Source of the DNA: an uncultured Coprococcus sp.
GTDB taxonomy: Bacteria > Bacillota > Clostridia > Lachnospirales > Lachnospiraceae
DNA length: 8,317 bases
Reading direction: 5' to 3'
Assembly: GCA_900557435.1 (NCBI GenBank)
Contig: USSH01000097.1
Span: forward strand, 1-8,317
Under the pieces are notes generated by a model. The model saw nothing but the letters and a program-made list of their open reading frames with translations, did not search any database and was not told the origin of the DNA. Position numbers and translations under genes: made by a program. Of the stretch, positions 1 through 6,450 are shown piece by piece (the first letter of the stretch is position 1; the number at the start of each line of letters is the position of its first letter).

Positions 1-41
1 CCCTCCGTCCCCAAAGGGGGTCAGGCACCTCCGTCCCCCTT
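1..41. repeat. GC-rich inverted and direct repeat at window edge (GGGGACGGAGG unit)
   Basis: Immediately downstream of the cysA stop, the minus strand reads AAGGGGG (41-35), a 14-nt loop, then CCCCCTT (20-14), a perfect 7-bp stem. The 11-mer GGGGACGGAGG occurs twice, at 38-28 and 12-2, so the hairpin is embedded in a direct repeat of 26-bp period that probably continues beyond the window. It could act as a transcription end or RNA-protecting hairpin for the sulfate operon, but only a short CTTT follows the stem, so it is a poor classical intrinsic terminator. Elements with GGGGACGG cores are, from memory, common intergenic repeats in gut Clostridia; that family assignment is unverified. Confidence 0.6.
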
Positions 42-46
42 CTTAT

Positions 47-1108
47 TTAAATGTAGAATACATCGTTGTCCTGCATTGCCTTGTTCTCCAGCAGATAGGT
101 CTGGTTCTCGTCGAAGACGTACAGCCTGTAGATGAGAACGTGGACCTGTTCGCCGGACTTTACCATATCCTTCTCCATGGATCTCTCGGCGACGATCTCC
201 ACTCCGTTGACATCCACCGTGACGTCCAGATGGCTTCCGCGAAACAGCACATCCTTGACTATTCCCGACTCCGCCGCACTCTGGTACTGATCTAGTCTGC
301 CGCTCTTGGATATCTTTACAAACTCCGGTCTGATGACTGCTCTGTCCGCTCCCGGCACTCTGTCAAAGCCCTTAAGCTTCTCGTAGTCCTCCACAACAGT
401 TGACCTTCCGATGAACTGTGCCACAAACGGTGTGGATGGCGTCTTGTATATCTCCATCGGTGATCCCATCTGCTCTATCTGTCCGTGGTTGGTGATGATG
501 ATCTCATCCGCAACCTCCACTGCCTCGTCCTGATCGTGGGTGACAAATATGCTCGTGATGCCAAGCTTTTCAACCATCTCCTTGAGCCATGTCCTAAGCT
601 CTGTCCTGACCTTTGCATCTATTGCGGCAAATGGCTCATCCAGCAGCAACACCTGTGGATTCGGAGCCAGCGCTCTTGCAAATGCCACTCTCTGCCGTTG
701 TCCGCCTGAGAGCTGATTCGGATATCTCTTCTCCATCCCCGAAAGCCCCGTCAGCTCCAGTAGCTCCATGACTCTCTTCTTGATCTCTTTCTTAGGAACC
801 TTCATAAGTTCCAGTCCAAATGCCACATTGTCAAATACCGTCATATAACGGAACAATGCGTAATTCTGAAATACGAATCCGATTCCTCTCTTCGCAGCCG
901 GTATATCATTTACACGCCTGCCGTCTATGTATATGTCACCGGAATTTGGATTTTCAAGTCCGGCTATCATTCGGAGAAGTGTCGTCTTTCCGCTTCCTGA
1001 CGGTCCCAGGAGTGCAACCAGCTTGCCCTTCTCCACACCAAAGCTGACATTGTTGGACGCCAGGAAGTCTCCATATTTTTTATATATATTTTTCATCTCG
1101 ACGTACAT
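47..1108 (-). CDS. cysA: Sulfate/thiosulfate ABC transporter ATP-binding protein CysA
   Basis: This is the ATPase that powers sulfate or thiosulfate import; two copies should dock on the cytoplasmic side of CysT and CysW. The 353 aa include Walker A GPSGSGKTT (35-43), the Q-loop glutamine (81), signature LSGGQ (133-137), Walker B VLLLDEP (153-159, catalytic E158) and the switch histidine (191). A C-terminal TOBE-like segment (about 255-345) is typical of the CysA/MalK/PotA group, and the length fits CysA. The family's usual PFGALDA after Walker B reads PFAAIDA here. The ATG at 1108 is preferred because AGGAGG (1117-1122) lies 8 nt upstream; a second in-frame ATG at codon 5 is possible. The substrate is assigned from the adjacent cysW, cysT and sbp, since the ATPase alone would not separate sulfate from other anions. 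It is the last operon gene and sits 172 bp from cysW. Confidence 0.93.
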   Translation of the reverse strand: MYVEMKNIYKKYGDFLASNNVSFGVEKGKLVALLGPSGSGKTTLLRMIAGLENPNSGDIYIDGRRVNDIPAAKRGIGFVFQNYALFRYMTVFDNVAFGLELMKVPKKEIKKRVMELLELTGLSGMEKRYPNQLSGGQRQRVAFARALAPNPQVLLLDEPFAAIDAKVRTELRTWLKEMVEKLGITSIFVTHDQDEAVEVADEIIITNHGQIEQMGSPMEIYKTPSTPFVAQFIGRSTVVEDYEKLKGFDRVPGADRAVIRPEFVKISKSGRLDQYQSAAESGIVKDVLFRGSHLDVTVDVNGVEIVAERSMEKDMVKSGEQVHVLIYRLYVFDENQTYLLENKAMQDNDVFYI

Positions 1109-1203
1109 GTCGTCAGCCTCCTTAATGTTCTCTTATTCTGTCGCATCTGATCTATCTCTCGAAACTCCTGCAAGCCGTCCCATATGCAGACTATCTCACT
1201 TCG

Positions 1204-1235
1204 CCTTTATCGGATATCACCCTTTCTCGGGTATC
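1204..1235. repeat. Imperfect 15-bp tandem direct repeat in cysW-cysA gap
   Basis: CCTTTATCGGATATC (1204-1218) is followed by CCTTTCTCGGGTATC (1221-1235), with 13 of 15 positions identical and a period of 17 bp. It lies in the 172-bp non-coding gap between cysW and cysA. A 7-bp direct repeat GTCGTCA (1109-1115 and 1262-1268) also brackets most of the gap, which could be chance or the trace of an old insertion. No coding sequence is supported here. Confidence 0.4.
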
Positions 1236-1280
1236 GCCCCCTCGCCTCCGCTCAGCGGCAGGTCGTCACGCGCATGAGAG

Positions 1281-1299
1281 TTATGAACTTCGTTCATAA
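1281..1299 (-). other. Perfect hairpin overlapping the cysW stop codon
   Basis: TTATGAAC (1281-1288) and GTTCATAA (1292-1299) form a perfect 8-bp stem with a 3-nt loop. In the mRNA it covers the last cysW codons and the TAA stop itself. No U-tract follows, so it is not an intrinsic terminator. It could protect or pause the transcript between cysW and cysA, but a role is inference. Confidence 0.45.
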
Positions 1300-2153
1300 G
1301 CGCGTTTCCTCTTCGCTCTGTACTCAAGCAGATTTCTCAGGAACAATATGATGACCGCTATGATCACCAGTATGGACGATACAGCAAATGCCGCTGTGAT
1401 GGATTCCTCCGTTCCCGACATATACAGCGCATCAATCTCAAGTGGAAGTGTAAATGTCCCGCCCCTTGTCTTGGACAGTGCATTTACCGCACCGAACTCG
1501 CCTAACGCTCTTGCGGTACAGAGGATGATTCCGTATATGAGTCCCCATTTCATCTGGGGAAGTGTTATCCTTCTGAATATCGTAAAGCCCTTCGCCCCCA
1601 TGAGCGCCGCTGCCTCCTCCTCATCCTTGCCCTGTGCGTTCAGCACCGGGATAAGTTCCCTCGACACAAATGGGAATGTCACGAATATGGTAGCAAGCAC
1701 AACGCCCGGAACTGCAAATGTTATCCTAATGTTTGTCCCCAGCATATCATTGATCCACCTGATCGCCGGATACGTCCATCCGAGTCTTCCAAATGTCATG
1801 ATGTAGGCAAGGCCTACGATGACCGGTGATATGGAAAACGGAATGTCTATCAATGTTGCCAGCACTTGCTTGCCTTTGAATGAGAACTTCGTCAGCAGCC
1901 ATGCCGCACATATTCCGAAAAATGTGTTCACCACCACAGCTATGACAGTGGCGATCAGTGTGACACCAAGCGCGCTTATCACGTACTCTGTCGTGATGGA
2001 CTGCAGGTAGAACTTAAAGCCCTCCTTCAGCGCACTTGTTATCACCGATATAAGTGGAACAACAAGCATGAGCACTATGAAAAGCACCGTCACGGTTATC
2101 AGTATTATCTTTGTCCTGCGCTTGCCGCGCTGCAGCTTTTCCTGCTCACTCAT
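1281..2153 (-). CDS. cysW: Sulfate/thiosulfate ABC transporter permease CysW
   Basis: This is one of the two membrane permeases of the sulfate/thiosulfate importer, expected to pair with CysT. Of its 290 aa, a basic N-terminus is followed by about six hydrophobic segments (roughly 15-39, 58-88, 98-121, 144-165, 203-224 and 252-274). The cytoplasmic EAA loop that contacts the ATPase is at about 178-200 (EEEAAALMGAKG, then a conserved LPQ). Residues IPFSISPVIVGLAY (104-117) and RALGEFGAV (215-223) match CysW-type permeases. The ATG at 2153 has AAGGAG (2163-2168) 9 nt upstream. The gap to cysT is enlarged to 265 bp by a palindromic element, which is unusual because these two subunits are needed in equal amounts. 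CysW is chosen over CysT from gene order and sequence pattern. Confidence 0.92.
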   Translation of the reverse strand: MSEQEKLQRGKRRTKIILITVTVLFIVLMLVVPLISVITSALKEGFKFYLQSITTEYVISALGVTLIATVIAVVVNTFFGICAAWLLTKFSFKGKQVLATLIDIPFSISPVIVGLAYIMTFGRLGWTYPAIRWINDMLGTNIRITFAVPGVVLATIFVTFPFVSRELIPVLNAQGKDEEEAAALMGAKGFTIFRRITLPQMKWGLIYGIILCTARALGEFGAVNALSKTRGGTFTLPLEIDALYMSGTEESITAAFAVSSILVIIAVIILFLRNLLEYRAKRKRAYERSS

Positions 2154-2190
2154 TTTCCGTGTCTCCTTTCTCTGTGATTTTGGTTTTTAA

Positions 2191-2361
2191 GTACATACAC
2201 CCTTTTTGCATACCAGTCATGAATCGCTTTCGCTCGTTTCGTCCTGCAGCGGTACTAGTGCTCGAGAATACATGTATCGTAAACTCTAATGTACATATCT
2301 CTCGCTGAGTACCGGCGGACTCAAATGTCCATGACTTGGTATTGCAAAAGGGTGTATGTAC
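2191..2361. repeat. 171-bp MITE-like palindromic element inside the sulfate operon
   Basis: The ends are long, nearly perfect inverted repeats. The left arm at 2191-2221 begins GTACATACACCC and the right arm at 2330-2361 ends GGGTGTATGTAC; over about 31 bp they differ only by small indels in an A-run and around a GGTAT. The inside also pairs: GGTAC (about 2251) with GTACC (about 2309), and a CTCGAGAATACATGTA segment (about 2261-2276) with TACATATCTCTCG (2292-2304). The whole element could therefore fold into one long imperfect hairpin. TTTAA lies directly to the left (2186-2190) and at 2363-2367 on the right, compatible with a short target duplication. It has no transposase, so it would be non-autonomous. 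It separates cysT from cysW. MITE is inference from structure; copy number elsewhere is unknown. Confidence 0.65.
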
Positions 2362-2418
2362 ATTTAATGTAACGAGCAAAATCATATTGTCAGTATCGAC
2401 ACTACAATGTTTCCTCAT

Positions 2419-3288
2419 CTATAATAGGTTTGTTCTCTTGGACTGCTTTAACTGTACTATGTTGATTGCAAATAACAGTACAAATGATATGACCAGCATC
2501 ACCAGTGCTATGGCTGTTGCGCTGGCATAGTCTATGTAGCTGAGCTTCTGCATGATCACGTATGATATGACCTGCGTCTGCTCCTTTGCGCTGTTGCCTG
2601 ATATGTAGATGACACTGCCGTACTCTCCGATCCCTCTGGCAAATGCCAATCCAAATCCTGTAAGCAGCGCCGGTCTGAGCTCCGGAAGAATAACCTTGAA
2701 AAATGTTCTTCTCGGTGTGGCTCCCAGCATGTAGGCCGCCTCCTCGTACTGGTTGTCCATCTTCTCAAGTATCGGCTGCACCGCCCTTATGACAAATGGT
2801 ATTCCCACAAATACAAGGGCGATGGTAAGTCCGATCTTTGTGTATGCAACATCTATTCCAAGAGCCGCAAGCGGCTTTCCAAGGAATCCATCTTCACTGT
2901 ACAGTCTCGACAGCGTGATACCTGCAACCGCCGTTGGCAGACAGAATGGAAGTTCTATGAATCCGTCCAGTATCTTCTTGCCGGGGAAATCGTACTTTAC
3001 CAGTGTCCACGCTATTATAAGTCCAAACACCGTGTTGACTATCGCCGCTATAAATGAACAGCCTATGCTGGTCTTGAATGCATTCAGCACGTTCTTCTTC
3101 ATAAGCAGATGCCAGAATTCACTCGGCGAGAGCTTAAGCGATGACACCAGCACTGATGCCAGCGGGATCAAAACTATCAGCGACAGCATGGCAATGACTA
3201 TTCCAAGCGTCAGATGATATCCTGGGATAACTCTGGTCTTTTTTGCATTATTCAGTTTGTCCTTCTTGCCATTTTCCTCTGCTGCCAT
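2419..3288 (-). CDS. cysT: Sulfate/thiosulfate ABC transporter permease CysT
   Basis: This is the first membrane permease of the sulfate/thiosulfate importer, partner of CysW in the inner channel. From the ATG at 3288 it is 289 aa. A hydrophilic, lysine-rich N-terminus is followed by about six hydrophobic segments (roughly 26-50, 76-97, 110-130, 151-170, 205-228 and 257-280). The EAA loop is at about 181-203 (YEEAAYMLGATPRRT, then LPELRPALL), and IELPFCLPTAVAGITL (111-126) is characteristic of CysT/CysU. The frame can be extended four codons to a TTG at 3300, but that TTG has only a weak upstream site. The ATG has GGAAG (3294-3298) 5 nt upstream and is preferred. It follows sbp by 18 nt. Its TAG stop is directly followed by an ATG that opens an unconvincing frame through the palindromic element. 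Confidence 0.92.
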   Translation of the reverse strand: MAAEENGKKDKLNNAKKTRVIPGYHLTLGIVIAMLSLIVLIPLASVLVSSLKLSPSEFWHLLMKKNVLNAFKTSIGCSFIAAIVNTVFGLIIAWTLVKYDFPGKKILDGFIELPFCLPTAVAGITLSRLYSEDGFLGKPLAALGIDVAYTKIGLTIALVFVGIPFVIRAVQPILEKMDNQYEEAAYMLGATPRRTFFKVILPELRPALLTGFGLAFARGIGEYGSVIYISGNSAKEQTQVISYVIMQKLSYIDYASATAIALVMLVISFVLLFAINIVQLKQSKRTNLL

Positions 3289-3306
3289 TTTGTCTTCCAA
3301 TCCATT

Positions 3307-4317
3307 TTAATAATCGTAAATTTCATCAAACTTTGCTCCGTCATCGAAGAAATCCTCATAAGCCTTGTCCCAGCCTCCGAAATCATCTATGGTCCACAGC
3401 TTGATGTTCAGATCAAACACATCCGCATACTCTGCGAGTATCTTTTCATTTGTCGGGCGGTATCCGCTCTCGGCCTCAAGCCTCTGGGCTTCATCGCTGT
3501 ACAGGTACTTCAGATACTCTGTGCTGACCTCCTCTGTTCCATTGTGCTTTGCGTTGTCATCGACAACCGCCACACTCGGCTGAGCTAGTATACTCACCGA
3601 CGGATTAACTATCTCGTAATCCTCCGGATATTCCTTCAATGTCGCTATCGCCTCATTCTCCCAGGCTATCAACACATCACCCTTGCCATTCTCCACAAAT
3701 GTGGTGGTTGAACCTCTGGCTCCTGAATCCATGACCGACACATTCTGATAAAGCTTCTTCATGAACTGCCATATATCATTTTCATCACTGTACGTCTCCC
3801 TCGCATATGCAAGAGCCGCAAGGAAATTCCAGCAGGCACCGCCACTGCTCTTCGGATCAGGTGTTATGACTTCCACATCGTCCTTCACCAGATCGTTCCA
3901 ATCCTGTATGTTCTTGTCATTTCCCTTTCTAACCAGAAAGACGATCGTGGATGTGTACGGCGCCGAATTCTTGCCAAATTCATCTATCCAGCCCTTATCT
4001 ATCAGGTCATTTGCCGATATGAGGTCAATGTCATGCTCAAGTGCCAGTGTGACAACATCTGCATTACAGCCCTCCACCACCGATCTCGCCTGTGAGCCGG
4101 AGCCTCCATGAGACTGGATGATCTTGATGTCCTGTCCGTACTGCTCCTTGTAATACTGTTCGAACATGTCGTTGTATCGCTCATACAGCTCCCTCGTAGG
4201 GTCATACGAAACATTTGTAATTGTGATAACATCGTCCTTCTTCCCGCCACAGCCGGCCGCGCCTATCGCCAGTACCGCCGCCACGGACAGAAGCAATACT
4301 CTTTTTCCAAGTCTCAT
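3307..4317 (-). CDS. sbp: Sulfate/thiosulfate-binding lipoprotein
   Basis: This is the extracellular solute receptor that binds sulfate or thiosulfate and delivers it to CysT/CysW. The 336-aa precursor has a lipoprotein signal peptide: basic MRLGKR, a hydrophobic core and the lipobox AAGC, with lipidated C23 followed by GGKKDD. The protein should therefore be anchored to the outer face of the membrane. Family motifs are clear: NVSYDPTREL (about 36-45), QSHGGSGSQARSV (about 68-80) and ADVVTLAL (about 85-92) match the prokaryotic sulfate-binding protein signatures, and SGYRPTN lies near the C-terminus. AGGAG (4324-4328) sits 6 nt before the ATG. The cysK stop is only 13 nt upstream and cysT starts 18 nt downstream, so it is firmly within one operon. 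Sulfate versus thiosulfate preference (Sbp or CysP type) cannot be decided from the sequence alone. Confidence 0.93.
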   Translation of the reverse strand: MRLGKRVLLLSVAAVLAIGAAGCGGKKDDVITITNVSYDPTRELYERYNDMFEQYYKEQYGQDIKIIQSHGGSGSQARSVVEGCNADVVTLALEHDIDLISANDLIDKGWIDEFGKNSAPYTSTIVFLVRKGNDKNIQDWNDLVKDDVEVITPDPKSSGGACWNFLAALAYARETYSDENDIWQFMKKLYQNVSVMDSGARGSTTTFVENGKGDVLIAWENEAIATLKEYPEDYEIVNPSVSILAQPSVAVVDDNAKHNGTEEVSTEYLKYLYSDEAQRLEAESGYRPTNEKILAEYADVFDLNIKLWTIDDFGGWDKAYEDFFDDGAKFDEIYDY

Positions 4318-4330
4318 ATCTTTCTCCTAA

Positions 4331-5263
4331 TTACAGGTTAAACAGTGATGTTGAGAGGTATCTCTCTCCTGTGTCAGGGAAAAGGACCACGATGGTCTTG
4401 CCCTCGTACTCAGGTCTCTTTGCAAGCTCAGTTGCCGCATAGAGTGCCGCACCTGCGGATATTCCAACAAGAACACCATCTGTCTTTGCAATCTTTCTCG
4501 CTGTGTCAAATGCGTCATCGTTCTGAATCCTGATGATCTCGTCCACGATGCCCAGATCCATGACGCCAGGTATGAATCCGGCTCCGATTCCCTGTATCTT
4601 GTGTGGGCCGGGTGCACCACCTGAGAGAACCGGTGAATCGGCAGGCTCAACTGCAATCAGCTTGACATTCGGGTTGTGCTCCTTGAGTCCGCTTCCTGTT
4701 CCTGTGGCTGTTCCGCCTGTTCCTACTGCTGATACAAATGCATCAACCTTTCCGTCTGTATCTCTCCAGATCTCCTCTGCTGTTGTCTTCTTGTGGATAG
4801 CAGGATTTGCCTTGTTCTCAAACTGCTGTGGAATAAACGCATTTCCGTACTGCTCCTTGAGCTCATTTGCCTTGGCAATGGCTCCCTTCATTCCCTCTCT
4901 GCCAGGTGTTAACACGATCTCAGCGCCGAGAGCTGACACGATCTTTCTACGCTCAACGCTCATGGTGTCCGGCATGGTGAGTATCAGGTGAAGTCCCTTT
5001 GCCGCTGATACAAATGCAAGTCCGATTCCTGTATTTCCTGATGTAGGCTCGATGATGACTGTATCATGATTGATGAGACCATCCTTTATTCCCTGCTCGA
5101 TCATGGCTGCTGCCACACGATCCTTTACTGAGCCAAGCGGGTTGAAGTACTCAAGCTTTGCAACGATGTGTGCCTTAAGTCCAAGCTCCTTCTCGTAATT
5201 TGTAAGCTCCAGAAGTGGAGTGTTTCCTATAAGTTCTGTCAACTGTGATGCTATCTTTGCCAT
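4331..5263 (-). CDS. cysK: Cysteine synthase A (O-acetylserine sulfhydrylase)
   Basis: This cytoplasmic PLP enzyme converts O-acetyl-L-serine and sulfide to L-cysteine and acetate, the last step of sulfur assimilation. The 310 aa match the usual CysK length. The PLP lysine is K47 in NPLGSVKDR. The substrate loop TSGNT is at 74-78, the phosphate-binding GTGGT at 181-185, the [11 protein letters not shown] segment at 222-232, the SAG near the pyridine nitrogen at 269-271, and the C-terminal [10 protein letters not shown] at 296-305. These favour CysK over the shorter CysM and over cystathionine beta-synthase, which carries extra domains. AAAGGA (5274-5279) is 10 nt from the ATG. It is the first gene of the unit and is followed by the sulfate importer after 13 nt, linking uptake with fixation. 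No serine acetyltransferase or sulfate-reduction gene is in the window. Confidence 0.95.
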   Translation of the reverse strand: MAKIASQLTELIGNTPLLELTNYEKELGLKAHIVAKLEYFNPLGSVKDRVAAAMIEQGIKDGLINHDTVIIEPTSGNTGIGLAFVSAAKGLHLILTMPDTMSVERRKIVSALGAEIVLTPGREGMKGAIAKANELKEQYGNAFIPQQFENKANPAIHKKTTAEEIWRDTDGKVDAFVSAVGTGGTATGTGSGLKEHNPNVKLIAVEPADSPVLSGGAPGPHKIQGIGAGFIPGVMDLGIVDEIIRIQNDDAFDTARKIAKTDGVLVGISAGAALYAATELAKRPEYEGKTIVVLFPDTGERYLSTSLFNL

Positions 5264-5439
5264 GGTTCTTGTTTCCTTTCTTTTCTTTTTTACTTTTTCA
5301 TGTCTCTATATTATTTCTTGATTCTCAACTATTTTTATATACTGTGCATTATTTTCTATATAATTCTTTTTCAGTCTAAAGTCTGAGGTTTTCAATTCAT
5401 ATTTTCATGATTTTCTCATTTATTGTCTTCAATCTGCTT
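5264..5439 (-). promoter_or_regulatory. AT-rich leader/promoter region of the cysK operon
   Basis: This 176-bp gap is very T-rich on the plus strand and should contain the promoter of the cysK-sbp-cysT-cysW-cysA unit. I found no near-consensus promoter. The best candidate is a TATATA -10 (5357-5362, minus strand) with a poor -35 CAGACT 17 bp upstream. That -35 overlaps an imperfect 16-bp dyad TCAGTCTAAAGTCTGA (5371-5386, 6 of 8 pairs matched), which could be an operator for a sulfur-responsive regulator. No convincing terminator for the upstream esterase gene is visible, so read-through into cysK is possible. The region assignment is inference. Confidence 0.3.
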
Positions 5440-6063
5440 TTAACAGGCCATCTGATAAATCTTTTCCTCTATCGCTCCCGCCAGTGCCGCATGGCCTTCA
5501 GGATTCATATGCTCCTGATCTGCCTCGCTGCTGTCTGCCACGGATGATGCCGCCAGGAATTCCACACCGAACTCATCGGCTATCTTCTTATAAACATCCG
5601 TGAGCTTTCTTGACACCTCAACAGATTCCGGTGAGAACTCAGGATCAAATTCATCCTTCCACACCTGCTCGCCTAAGTGTATCGGCGATACGAGAAGTAT
5701 CCTGCTGTCCGCTGAATACTGCTTTGCCTGAATGAGCAGTCTCCGTATTCCCTTGCCTATCACATCCGGCGATGCCGAGAACACTGTCTTACAGTCATTT
5801 GTTCCAAGCATGATCACTATATTCTCCGGTTTGTGTGTCTCCAGCAGAGTCGGGAACAGCGACACGCCCTTTCTTCCCTGTCTCAGTGGATCCTCGAACA
5901 CTGTTGTTCTTCCACAGAGACCTTCCTCTATGATCCTTATATCTTTATTTGCCAGCTTCTGCTGCAATATACTGGTCCATCTGATTCCCCAGGGAAATCT
6001 CTCTCCATTCTCAGGATTGTATCCCCATGTATTGGAATCTCCAAAGCACAACACCTGTTGCAT
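5440..6063 (-). CDS. SGNH (GDSL-type) hydrolase, arylesterase-like
   Basis: This is a small cytoplasmic serine esterase of the SGNH superfamily, with no signal peptide or membrane segment in its 207 aa. Block I is CFGDSNTWGY with nucleophile S10. Block II is EEGLCGRTTVFEDP (46-59), with the oxyanion glycine probably G51. Block III is MLGTND (85-90) with N89, and block V is DQEH (182-185), giving D182 and H185. This pattern, especially GRTTxxxDP after the glycine, resembles the arylesterase-like subgroup that includes mycobacterial MsAct; the length is close to that group. The natural substrate is unknown; such enzymes deacetylate sugars or hydrolyse small esters. AGGAGG (6071-6076) lies 7 nt before the ATG. 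The gene has its own strong promoter at 6227-6255. Its position upstream of cysK does not by itself imply a sulfur role. Confidence 0.85.
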   Translation of the reverse strand: MQQVLCFGDSNTWGYNPENGERFPWGIRWTSILQQKLANKDIRIIEEGLCGRTTVFEDPLRQGRKGVSLFPTLLETHKPENIVIMLGTNDCKTVFSASPDVIGKGIRRLLIQAKQYSADSRILLVSPIHLGEQVWKDEFDPEFSPESVEVSRKLTDVYKKIADEFGVEFLAASSVADSSEADQEHMNPEGHAALAGAIEEKIYQMAC

Positions 6064-6226
6064 GTGTCCACCTCCTGTCTTACTTTCATCTAACTCTCAT
6101 CCAAATTTCATCGTCCCGTCCAATAACGTTCCAGCAACGTTCCATTCAATAAATTTCATTATCGCTTCCGCTATAAATCCACATATATCCTATCTGATAT
6201 GTAGTAATTATCTGTCAACATGTTGG
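6064..6226 (-). promoter_or_regulatory. Roughly 155-nt leader of the esterase gene
   Basis: With a start site predicted near 6220, the esterase mRNA would carry a leader of about 155 nt, long for a single small gene. I see no signature of a known riboswitch or T-box. Small features are a perfect 10-bp palindrome CAACATGTTG (6216-6225) right at the predicted start site, a weak ACATAT/ATATGT inverted pair (about 6181-6206) and the tandem AACGTTCCA repeats. No short leader ORF with a good ribosome site was seen. Together with the promoter and terminator, this accounts for most of the 387-bp gene-free stretch at 6064-6450; 6350-6450 shows nothing notable. Confidence 0.35.
6125..6144. repeat. Tandem AACGTTCCA repeat, 11-bp period, in the esterase leader
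   Basis: AACGTTCCA occurs at 6125-6133 and 6136-6144, exactly 11 bp apart; a partial third copy (CGTCCAA) lies at 6117-6123. One helical turn of spacing would put the copies on the same DNA face, as for a tandem binding site. They sit downstream of the predicted start site, within the transcribed leader. A 9-bp repeat AAATTTCAT flanks them (6103-6111 and 6151-6159). Function is unknown. Confidence 0.35.
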
Positions 6227-6255
6227 AGTATACAACTTATTTCCTACTATGTCAA
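6227..6255 (-). promoter_or_regulatory. Near-consensus sigma-A promoter for the SGNH hydrolase
   Basis: On the minus strand a perfect -35 TTGACA (6255-6250) is followed by a 17-bp spacer and a -10 TATACT (6232-6227), 5 of 6 to consensus. Transcription should start near 6220 and run toward the esterase ATG at 6063. It lies just downstream of the terminator of the two-component unit, so the esterase is transcribed independently. A 10-bp palindrome CAACATGTTG (6216-6225) adjoins the -10 and could be an operator. Confidence 0.75.
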
Positions 6256-6304
6256 TAGGGATTATGTGTTTTTTATTTTTTCGGTAATTATATTAGATAA
6301 TAAA

Positions 6305-6349
6305 CAAAAAAGAGGCTGCGAAAAAACTCGATTGAGTTCTTTCACAGCC
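6305..6349 (-). terminator. Intrinsic terminator of the two-component operon
   Basis: The arms GGCTGCGAAAAAACTC (6314-6329) and GAGTTCTTTCACAGCC (6334-6349) pair over 16 bp with two non-Watson-Crick positions and a 4-nt loop. On the minus-strand transcript the stem is followed by TCTTTTTTG, a good U-tract (6313-6305). The plus strand lacks a T-run after the stem, so termination is directional. It lies about 100 bp past the response regulator stop and insulates it from the esterase promoter. Confidence 0.88.
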
Positions 6350-6450
6350 CCATTTATATGCCCTATCGCGGGCATCATCAGATCCGCTTATTGTGTTTGC
6401 ATATTTAAATACTCTTTCTGGTCATCGCGAGCCTTTGTATCCAGAGCACA

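Noticed and set aside
14..41. Edge hairpin as a normal rho-independent terminator of the sulfate operon
   Set aside because: The stem is strong, but only CTTT follows before another GGGG run, so there is no proper U-tract. It is recorded as a repeat instead.
2146..2418. 90-aa frame between cysT and cysW as a real gene
   Set aside because: It runs through the inverted repeats, has no ribosome binding site, and its product has no recognisable domain or natural-looking composition. It is kept only as a curiosity about the element.
6190..6218. Second TTGACA (6213-6218) as another esterase promoter
   Set aside because: At 16-18 bp spacing no acceptable -10 exists (AGATAG at 17 bp). The site partly coincides with the 10-bp palindrome at the start of the better promoter.
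6216..6225. CAACATGTTG as a LexA/DinR box
   Set aside because: The Gram-positive SOS box needs GAAC and GTTC separated by four bases; here the AAC and GTT halves are only two bases apart, and no SOS gene is nearby.
6064..6226. Riboswitch or T-box in the esterase leader
   Set aside because: No T-box sequence, S-box, or other conserved core could be recognised by eye, and the predicted structure is weak.
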